Source: an uncultured Eubacteriales bacterium (GTDB taxonomy: Bacteria > Bacillota > Clostridia > Oscillospirales > Oscillospiraceae). From it: a DNA stretch of 5,627 nt. The notes under the pieces were generated by a model, which ran no database searches, was not told the origin of the DNA, and was given only the letters and a program-made list of their open reading frames with translations. Location: the NCBI GenBank assembly GCA_900545405.1, contig UQYT01000070.1:1-5627 (forward strand), in the 5' to 3' direction. Below, in pieces: positions 1 to 4,679 of the stretch. Position 1 is the stretch's first letter. Every line of letters begins with the position of its first letter. The position numbers and the translations under genes are program-made.

Positions 1-76
1 TGGTCCGAGTGACTGGATTTGAACCAGCGGCCTCTTGAACCCCATTCAAGCGCGCTACCATCTGCGCCACACCCGG
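1..76 (-). tRNA. tRNA-Pro (anticodon GGG)
   Basis: Proline tRNA reading CCC codons. The minus strand folds into a complete 76-nt cloverleaf: 7-bp acceptor stem (CCGGGTG with CACTCGG, one G-U pair), 4-bp D stem, 5-bp anticodon stem (CTTGA/TCAAG), 5-nt variable loop and 5-bp T stem with TTCAAAT loop. The anticodon loop is ATGGGGT, placing GGG at plus-strand 41-43. Three details support proline identity: the C1-G72 pair with discriminator A73, G at position 37, and the A32-U38 pair known from tRNA-Pro(GGG). The 3' CCA is encoded (plus-strand 1-3) and coincides with the window edge. It lies downstream of the PQQ-like gene on the same strand but has its own promoter. Confidence 0.97.
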
Positions 77-98
77 GAATTGGCTTCTCAGCCTTGTT

Positions 99-127
99 AT
101 AATACCACGGCGCGGCGGGGATTGCAA
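99..127 (-). promoter_or_regulatory. Sigma-70-type promoter of tRNA-Pro
   Basis: Read on the minus strand, a -35 element TTGCAA (122-127) and a -10 element TATTAT (99-104) are separated by exactly 17 bp. Transcription would begin near 92, giving a leader of about 16 nt before the mature tRNA 5' end at 76. The -35 hexamer lies in the loop of the 108-149 inverted repeat and the spacer contains one of its arms. Confidence 0.7.
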
Positions 128-157
128 GAACTTTTTTCCCGCCGCGCCGACTTTTTT
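108..157. terminator. GC-rich inverted repeat with T-run, terminator-like
   Basis: A perfect 12-bp inverted repeat (CGGCGCGGCGGG at 108-119, its complement at 138-149) encloses an 18-nt loop. On the plus strand it is followed by AC and six T's (152-157), the layout of an intrinsic terminator for rightward transcripts, although no rightward gene lies upstream in the window. For the minus-strand PQQ-like gene, which stops at 160, the hairpin forms right after the stop codon but is followed by TGGTATTAT rather than a U-tract, so termination in that direction would be weak or need a factor. A 10-bp direct repeat, ACTTTTTTCC, occurs at 130-139 and 150-159. Confidence 0.45.
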
Positions 158-159
158 CC

Positions 160-1953
160 TCAGGTCAGCTCGATGCCGTATATGGAGCCGTTGCGGTGGC
201 CCACGACCAGCCAGTTGCCGTACACCGCCGGGGACGCCTCGAAGAGGCCGCCCAGGTTGCGCGAGTCGAGTATCTCACCCGTGCGCGCGTCCAGCAGGTA
301 CAGATAGTACCCCGTCGTGCAGTACAGGATGTACCCGTCGCCGTTCTGGTCGTACACCAGCGTCGGCGTCGACCAGCTGTACACCTGGGTCTCCATCACC
401 CAGACCTCCTCGCCGGTCTCCTTGTCCAGCGCCACCAGCTTGCCGCCGCTCGCGCTCGGCGTCCTCGCTATCGGGACGTAGACGAGGTCCGAGACGTTGT
501 GCTTGCCCACCGCGATGCTGCCCTGCGTGCCGCCGGAGAGCTCCTCCACCGAGTAGCAGGTGTAGCTCACCTGCCAGACGATCTCGCCCGTCTCGGCGTC
601 GATCTTCCAGACCGGCACGTCGGCCGTCATCCAGCTCCGCCAGCCGAGGTGGTAGGACGTGCTCGCGTAGATGTACGGGTGGCCGTCCTCTATCTCCAGC
701 ACGGGCGTGCAGTTGGTATCGTCCAGGGTGTCCTGCACCCAGTCCACGGTCAGGGTGTTGAGGTCGAGGCAGATGAGGTTGCCGCCGTTGTCCGGCACTA
801 TCATGTGGCTCTGCCAGATCACCGGCGAGGCCTCGAAGCCCAGCCAGAACTGCCCCGTCGAGGCGAAGCGGTTCGACATATAGCGCCACTTGGCCGCGCG
901 GGTCGGGTTGACCGAGATGGTGCCCGCCTCCTCGTCGTACTCCGTGCCGAGGGTGATTATATAGATGACGCCGTTCTCGCCGCAGTAGATGAGCTTATCC
1001 GTGTCCGCGTCTATGAGCGGGGCCGAGTCGTACATCGACCAGGCGCGGTGAGCAAAGCCGTCGTTCGCGCCGAACTCATAGAGCACGGAGAAGTCGATGA
1101 GGCTCACGACGAACACGTGGGAGGTGCCCTTGTAGCTGTCGTAGCCGCTGCCTACGCAGAGCAGCGGATAGCCGCGCGGGTCCAGCGTGCCGGTGCCCTT
1201 GAAGGTGTAGCCCAGGTTCAGCGCGTCGCGCGTGGCCTTGCCGGTCTGGAGCTCGTAGAAGTATATGTAGCCGTCCATGGAGGGGTAGATTACCTCCACG
1301 AGCGTCTCCGCCTCCTTGGCCCAGTCGTACATGTTCATTATCTGGCGGGTCTCCTTGGGCCACTCGGCGATTAGGGGCTGGCCCGTCCAGCCGTTGCCGG
1401 ACCAGAAGGTGCCGTTCGGCGCCGTCAGGGAGCCAGTGCCCGCCGTCCAGCTGCCGCCGAACTTCTTCTGCGTGATGTTGGCCGTGCCGTAGGCGGCGCT
1501 GTCGCGGAAGTTGTTGCCGCGGAAGGTTATGACGCCGGGCAGGGAGCTGTACTCCTCGGGGTAGCCGAAGTATATGCCCGTGTCGTCCTCATACTCGCCC
1601 TCGAACATCTCGCCGTCCACCATGATATCCGTGGACTGGAGGAAGTTCGCCTCGGCCGTGGAGTCCACGCTGTGGGGCTCAAAGGGCTCCGGGGTCGGGC
1701 TCGGAGTGGGCTCCGGCGTGGTGTCCGGCGCCGGGCTGTCGGACGCGGGCGCGTCAGTGTCCACCACCGTGCCGCTGTCCGCGGGGGGCGGCGTCGGCTC
1801 CACGGGCTGCGTGTCCGCGCGGTTGAGCGCCACGTTGCGCCCGACTATGATGCACAGCGCCACCACGAGCAGGACCATCAGCACGGTCTGCAATACCTTC
1901 TGCACATGGTCCGGATTGTACCTCCGCCTGCCGCGGGTTTGTCTCGTTCCCAT
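160..1953 (-). CDS. Membrane-anchored PQQ-like beta-propeller repeat protein
   Basis: 597-residue protein with a basic N-terminus (MGTRQTRGRRR), one hydrophobic helix at about residues 19-38 acting as an uncleaved signal anchor, a Pro/Thr/Ser/Asp-rich linker at about 41-92 (including TPEPTPSPTPEP), then a globular region to the C-terminus. Blade motifs of the PQQ-like/WD-like type recur: IYFYELQTGKATR (230-242), LICLDLNTLTVDW (393-405), VWKIDAETGEIVW (448-460), LVALDKETGEEVW (506-518) and LYLLDARTGEILD (551-563). An ITFRGNNFRDSAAYG segment (about 142-156) precedes the propeller, as I recall for related clostridial proteins. The propeller should sit outside the membrane. No enzyme motif is evident, so a scaffold, binding or envelope-assembly role is inference. 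The ATG is preceded by GGTGG (1961-1965), 7 nt away. It follows the rhomboid-like gene by 53 bp, probably in one operon. Confidence 0.85.
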   Translation of the reverse strand: MGTRQTRGRRRYNPDHVQKVLQTVLMVLLVVALCIIVGRNVALNRADTQPVEPTPPPADSGTVVDTDAPASDSPAPDTTPEPTPSPTPEPFEPHSVDSTAEANFLQSTDIMVDGEMFEGEYEDDTGIYFGYPEEYSSLPGVITFRGNNFRDSAAYGTANITQKKFGGSWTAGTGSLTAPNGTFWSGNGWTGQPLIAEWPKETRQIMNMYDWAKEAETLVEVIYPSMDGYIYFYELQTGKATRDALNLGYTFKGTGTLDPRGYPLLCVGSGYDSYKGTSHVFVVSLIDFSVLYEFGANDGFAHRAWSMYDSAPLIDADTDKLIYCGENGVIYIITLGTEYDEEAGTISVNPTRAAKWRYMSNRFASTGQFWLGFEASPVIWQSHMIVPDNGGNLICLDLNTLTVDWVQDTLDDTNCTPVLEIEDGHPYIYASTSYHLGWRSWMTADVPVWKIDAETGEIVWQVSYTCYSVEELSGGTQGSIAVGKHNVSDLVYVPIARTPSASGGKLVALDKETGEEVWVMETQVYSWSTPTLVYDQNGDGYILYCTTGYYLYLLDARTGEILDSRNLGGLFEASPAVYGNWLVVGHRNGSIYGIELT

Positions 1954-1974
1954 TTTCCCACCACCAGTGATTTT

Positions 1975-1983
1975 TGTATATCA
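1975..1983 (-). promoter_or_regulatory. Possible extended -10 element before the propeller gene
   Basis: In the 53-bp gap between the two minus-strand genes the minus strand reads TGATATACA, a TGn-extended -10 with hexamer TATACA (1975-1980). Transcription would begin near 1968, with a leader of about 15 nt. No convincing -35 is spaced correctly. It could give the propeller gene some expression independent of the upstream gene, but it is weak. Confidence 0.2.
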
Positions 1984-2006
1984 GTATTGCTGCCTGTCCC
2001 GGATTA

Positions 2007-2861
2007 TTACTCCGTGAAGTGGACGTGGTTGTTGATGTGGTCCTGGCAGAAGCAGTGATAGCCCACACAGCGGGAGCAGTAGCGGAACTCGAGGTCCGGG
2101 TAATCCGCGTCCGTGCGGCCGCAGACGGCACACTTGTGCGTGTAGTTCTTGTTCTTGGTCTCGTACTTTATCTTGCGCACCTCGCGCTTGAAGTCCACCG
2201 TGTTGCGGCGCTGCGTCCTCTTGCGGGGCAGCACGGAGTAGAAGAGGTCCGCGCCGCAGAAGAGGAAGTAGTTGAGTATGGCCACGAGGGGCAGGAAGCT
2301 CATCATGCCGAGGCGGCCGAGGTTCGCGACGATGTCATAGACGAAGTACAGCGCGTCTATGACGGCCAGCCACTTCATCTTGATGGGGATGATGAAGAAG
2401 AGCAGCACCACGTTGTCCGGGAACAGCGTGGCAAAGGCGAAGAACATGGAGAGGTTGATGTAGTTGGAGGTCATGAAGTACGACCTGCCGGTGACGAAAT
2501 AGGTGATGAAGCCGTAGATTATCGTCATGAGCATGCCGGTGAGGTAGTAGATCGTGAACCTGCCGGGGCCCCACTCGCGCTCTAGCGTGCTGCCGACGAA
2601 ATAGTAGAAGTACAGGAACAGAAAGAGCCACAGCCCGCTCGACTGCGGGATGAACACAAAGGTGATTATCCTCCACACCTGGCCGTGGAGCACCGCCGCC
2701 GCGTCGAAGGCGAAGTAGCTCTCTATCATGCCCGTGGTGTCCATGGCGCCGAGCAGCCAGACCGCGAGGGTGCCGAAGACGATATACAGCATGAGGTTGT
2801 TCACGCCGAACCTGGGGTGCTTGTAGCAGAACAGGTCCACCCTTTTCATGAAACCGCGCAT
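2007..2861 (-). CDS. Rhomboid-like membrane protein, catalytically degenerate, with Cys/His-rich C-terminal domain
   Basis: 284 residues with about six membrane segments (roughly 22-41, 72-91, 102-123, 133-160, 163-180, 187-208). The rhomboid/derlin fold is suggested by GQVWRIITFVFIP (60-72) and LEREWGPGRF (93-102), which match the conserved GQ-WR and E-x-GxxRF features before rhomboid TM2-TM3. The GxSG catalytic serine motif is absent: the equivalent stretch reads about SNYINLSMFF (132-141). There is no histidine at all between residues 60 and 241, so proteolysis is not expected. After a basic linker (212-240), the tail has CxxC (244/247), CxxC (262/265) and a cluster of C270, C272, H275, H279 and H281, suggesting one or two structural zinc sites. 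A GGAGG ribosome binding site (2870-2874) lies 8 nt from this ATG, favouring it over Met5. Probably the first gene of an operon with the propeller gene. Many annotation pipelines would call it a rhomboid protease, which the residues do not support. Confidence 0.8.
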   Translation of the reverse strand: MRGFMKRVDLFCYKHPRFGVNNLMLYIVFGTLAVWLLGAMDTTGMIESYFAFDAAAVLHGQVWRIITFVFIPQSSGLWLFLFLYFYYFVGSTLEREWGPGRFTIYYLTGMLMTIIYGFITYFVTGRSYFMTSNYINLSMFFAFATLFPDNVVLLFFIIPIKMKWLAVIDALYFVYDIVANLGRLGMMSFLPLVAILNYFLFCGADLFYSVLPRKRTQRRNTVDFKREVRKIKYETKNKNYTHKCAVCGRTDADYPDLEFRYCSRCVGYHCFCQDHINNHVHFTE

Positions 2862-2882
2862 ATGTTATACCTCCGTGGGGAA

Positions 2883-2934
2883 ATTATCTGGTGACATTCC
2901 AGTACATCTTATCACACTTCGCCCCACAAATAAA
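2883..2934 (-). promoter_or_regulatory. Candidate promoter(s) for the rhomboid-like operon
   Basis: Two overlapping candidates are visible on the minus strand. One is a TGn-extended -10, TGATAAGAT (hexamer TAAGAT at 2906-2911), with a poor -35 TTTATT (2929-2934) at 17-bp spacing; transcription would begin near 2899. The other is a better -10 hexamer, GATAAT (2883-2888), without a recognisable -35, starting transcription only a few bases before the ribosome binding site. I cannot choose between them by eye. Confidence 0.3.
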
Positions 2935-2941
2935 GGGCGAA
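2918..2941. repeat. Inverted repeat in the divergent promoter region
   Basis: A perfect 7-bp inverted repeat, TTCGCCC (2918-2924) and GGGCGAA (2935-2941), with a 10-bp AT-rich centre. It lies upstream of both divergent transcription units and overlaps the putative -35 region of the minus-strand promoter. This placement would suit a repressor operator, but a hairpin or chance symmetry is equally possible. It lacks a T-run on either side, so it is not an intrinsic terminator. Confidence 0.35.
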
Positions 2942-3002
2942 AAATGTCGTATTCCGGCAGACGGGGGCGCGGCACAAAATGTTCCGCACAGCGCCGGGGA
3001 TG

Positions 3003-3011
3003 TGGTATAAT
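3003..3011 (+). promoter_or_regulatory. Extended -10 promoter of the DUF2461-transporter operon
   Basis: The plus strand contains a TGG-TATAAT element, a consensus -10 hexamer (3006-3011) with the TGn extension (3003-3005). The -35 region is poor (TTCCGC at 2982-2987, 18-bp spacing), as is common for extended -10 promoters. Transcription would begin near 3018, a few bases before the GAGGAGG ribosome binding site at 3021-3027, leaving an 18-nt leader to the TTG start codon at 3036. Confidence 0.7.
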
Positions 3012-3035
3012 GCCAGCCGAGAGGAGGCGTGTATT

Positions 3036-3719
3036 TTGCCTTTTACCGAAGAGACCCTTGAATTCCTGGTCAGGAACAAGCTGATGGACTCGCGCGAGTG
3101 GTTCCACGAGCACCACGGCGAATATGAGCGCCTGGTGGTGGAGCCGCTTGCCGACCTGGTGAGCGCTCTGACGCCGGCGCTGGCGGAGATAGACCCGAAC
3201 ATCGTCTGCGTGCCCAAGGTGGGCAAGAGCATCTCGCGCATCTGGCGGGACACGCGGCGCGGGCCGGGGCTGCCCATATACAGGGACGTCATGTGGCTGA
3301 CCTTTCTGCGGGCCAAGCAGCAGGGACTGCCGGGCTTCTGGTTCGAGTTCTCGCCCCGGGCGCTGCGCTGGGGCTGCGGCTGGTACCAGACCGAGCCCGC
3401 GACCATGGCCGCCTTCCGCGAGCTCATACTCCGCGGCGACACGGCCTGGCGCGCCGCATTGAAGGCGTACAGGAAGCAGGAGCGCTTCGTGCTCGAGCCG
3501 GAGCGCTACAAGCGCAGCCGCTTCCTGGACGAGGCGCCGGAAAAGCGCGAGTGGCTGGACCTCAAGAGCCTGTGCCTGACGCACAACGAGCCGGACCTGG
3601 AGCTGCTCTTCTCCGACGGCCTCGCAGAGCGCGTGGCGGAGGACTTCAGGAGCATCGCCCCGGCGTATGAGCTCTTCTTGAAGGCCGTGGCCGAGGCCAA
3701 CGCCCCCCGGGCGCGCTAG
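3036..3719 (+). CDS. DUF2461 family protein (TTG start)
   Basis: 227-residue cytoplasmic protein of the DUF2461/TIGR02453 family, whose biochemical role is not established. Family signatures run in order: the N-terminal FTEETLEFL and DSREWF (about 18-23), a central RIWRDTRRGPGLPIYRD (68-84) corresponding to the usual R-x-x-RDtRF...PYk segment, and FWFEFSPRALRWGCGWYQ (101-118) matching the strand-rich core. There is no signal peptide or membrane segment. The start is taken as TTG at 3036 because GAGGAGG (3021-3027) lies 8 nt upstream and family members begin about here. The in-frame ATG at 2979 would precede the promoter's -10 box and add 19 residues with no family resemblance. The TAG stop sits in a hairpin loop, and the transporter gene follows after 30 bp. 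Confidence 0.85.
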   Translation: MPFTEETLEFLVRNKLMDSREWFHEHHGEYERLVVEPLADLVSALTPALAEIDPNIVCVPKVGKSISRIWRDTRRGPGLPIYRDVMWLTFLRAKQQGLPGFWFEFSPRALRWGCGWYQTEPATMAAFRELILRGDTAWRAALKAYRKQERFVLEPERYKRSRFLDEAPEKREWLDLKSLCLTHNEPDLELLFSDGLAERVAEDFRSIAPAYELFLKAVAEANAPRAR

Positions 3720-3727
3720 GCGCCCGG
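3707..3727 (+). repeat. Stem-loop spanning the DUF2461 stop codon
   Basis: A perfect 8-bp GC-only stem, CCGGGCGC (3707-3714) and GCGCCCGG (3720-3727), encloses the 5-nt loop GCTAG, so the TAG stop codon is exactly in the loop. The following bases (ACATAAAGC) are not a U-tract, so simple intrinsic termination is unlikely. The hairpin ends 9 nt before the GGGAGG ribosome binding site of the downstream transporter gene. It could influence ribosome release, mRNA stability or relative expression within the operon; this is inference. Confidence 0.5.
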
Positions 3728-3749
3728 ACATAAAGCGGGAGGTATAGAT

Positions 3750-4619
3750 ATGTGGCTCTTAATGGCGGTGCTCTCCGCCTTCTTCGCCGGCGTCACGGCG
3801 GTGCTCGCCAAGTGCGGCATCAAAAAGACGGACTCCGACCTCGCCACCGCGCTGAGGACCGTCGTGGTGCTGGTCTTCTCGTGGCTCATGGTCTTTGTGG
3901 TCGGCTCTCAGGACACGATAGGCCGAATCGCGCCGCGGTCGCTGCTCTTTCTGGTGCTCTCCGGGCTGGCGACGGGGGCCTCGTGGCTCTGCTACTTCAA
4001 GGCCCTGTCGCTCGCCGACGTGAACAAGGTCGCGCCCATCGACAAGTCCAGCACGATACTTACGGTGCTCATAGCCATAGTCTGCTTCTCGGAGACGGAG
4101 CACCTCGCCGTCAAGCTCACGGGCACGGCGCTGCTCGCCGTGGGCATCTACCTCATGGTGGAGCGCAAGGCTGTGACCGGCGGGCAGGCGTCCGGCGGGC
4201 GGTGGCTCGTCTACGCGGTGTTCTCCGCCGTCTTCGCGGCGCTCACGTCCATACTGGCCAAGGTCGGCATCGAGGGCATCGAGTCCAACCTCGGCACGGC
4301 GATACGCACGGTCGTGGTGCTCATCATGGCCTGGGTGGTCGTCTTTGTGAAGGGCAGGCAGGCCCAGCTCCGGTCGCTCGACAGGCGCGAGGCGCTCTTT
4401 ATCGCTCTCTCCGGCATAGCCACCGGCGCGTCCTGGCTCTGCTACTACTACGCCATCCAAAACGGCGTGGTCAGCGTCGTCGTGCCCATAGACAAGATGA
4501 GCATACTCGTGACGGTGATCTTCTCCGCCCTCTTCCTCAAGGAGAAGGTGAGCCGCAAGGCCGCGGCGGGCCTCGCGCTCATGCTCTGCGGCACGCTCAT
4601 CATGGCCGTCTGGAGCTGA
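3750..4619 (+). CDS. EamA/DMT-superfamily transporter with duplicated halves
   Basis: 289-residue inner-membrane protein with about ten helices, five per half, of the drug/metabolite transporter superfamily (EamA domains at about 3-138 and 153-288). Substrate unknown. The halves align without gaps at an offset of exactly 150 residues over at least residues 6-100: AVLSAFFAGVTAVLAK (6-21) with AVFSAVFAALTSILAK (156-171), RTVVVL (36 and 186), SGLATGASWLCYF (71) with SGIATGASWLCYY (221), and PIDK (96 and 246). By my hand count about 50 of 95 positions are identical. PIDK puts Asp and Lys at the start of a predicted helix in both halves, so they may line the transport path. Single-domain EamA proteins of about 140 residues share this motif set, so the gene looks like a fused duplicate of one. 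The ATG has GGGAGG (3737-3742) 7 nt upstream. Cotranscription with the DUF2461 gene is likely. Confidence 0.92.
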   Translation: MWLLMAVLSAFFAGVTAVLAKCGIKKTDSDLATALRTVVVLVFSWLMVFVVGSQDTIGRIAPRSLLFLVLSGLATGASWLCYFKALSLADVNKVAPIDKSSTILTVLIAIVCFSETEHLAVKLTGTALLAVGIYLMVERKAVTGGQASGGRWLVYAVFSAVFAALTSILAKVGIEGIESNLGTAIRTVVVLIMAWVVVFVKGRQAQLRSLDRREALFIALSGIATGASWLCYYYAIQNGVVSVVVPIDKMSILVTVIFSALFLKEKVSRKAAAGLALMLCGTLIMAVWS

Positions 4620-4631
4620 ACGCCGCGCGCG

Positions 4632-4660
4632 AAAAAGGCCCCCTGCAAAAGCAGGGGGCC
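4632..4660 (-). terminator. Intrinsic terminator between convergent genes
   Basis: A perfect 10-bp stem, GGCCCCCTGC (4637-4646) and GCAGGGGGCC (4651-4660), with an AAAA loop. On the minus strand it is followed by TTTTT (4632-4636), making a classic terminator for the CoA-transferase gene, which stops 20 bp before it. On the plus strand it is followed by TCTCCTT, a poorer U-tract, so it may also end the transporter transcript that stops at 4619, with lower efficiency. Confidence 0.9.
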
Positions 4661-4679
4661 TCTCCTTATGTACGGGGTC

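Noticed and set aside
196..1374. A 392-codon plus-strand open frame opposite the propeller gene
   Set aside because: Its product is Arg/Ala/Val/His-rich low-complexity sequence typical of an antisense shadow in GC-rich DNA, with no family resemblance. The minus-strand frame has clear propeller motifs.
1678..1833. Repetitive-looking Pro/Thr/Ser-coding stretch as a DNA tandem repeat
   Set aside because: The repetition is at the protein level in a short disordered linker. The DNA units are irregular, so no true tandem repeat is claimed.
2865..3731. A 288-codon minus-strand frame opposite the DUF2461 gene
   Set aside because: The product has shadow-type composition. The plus-strand frame carries DUF2461 signatures, a promoter and a ribosome binding site.
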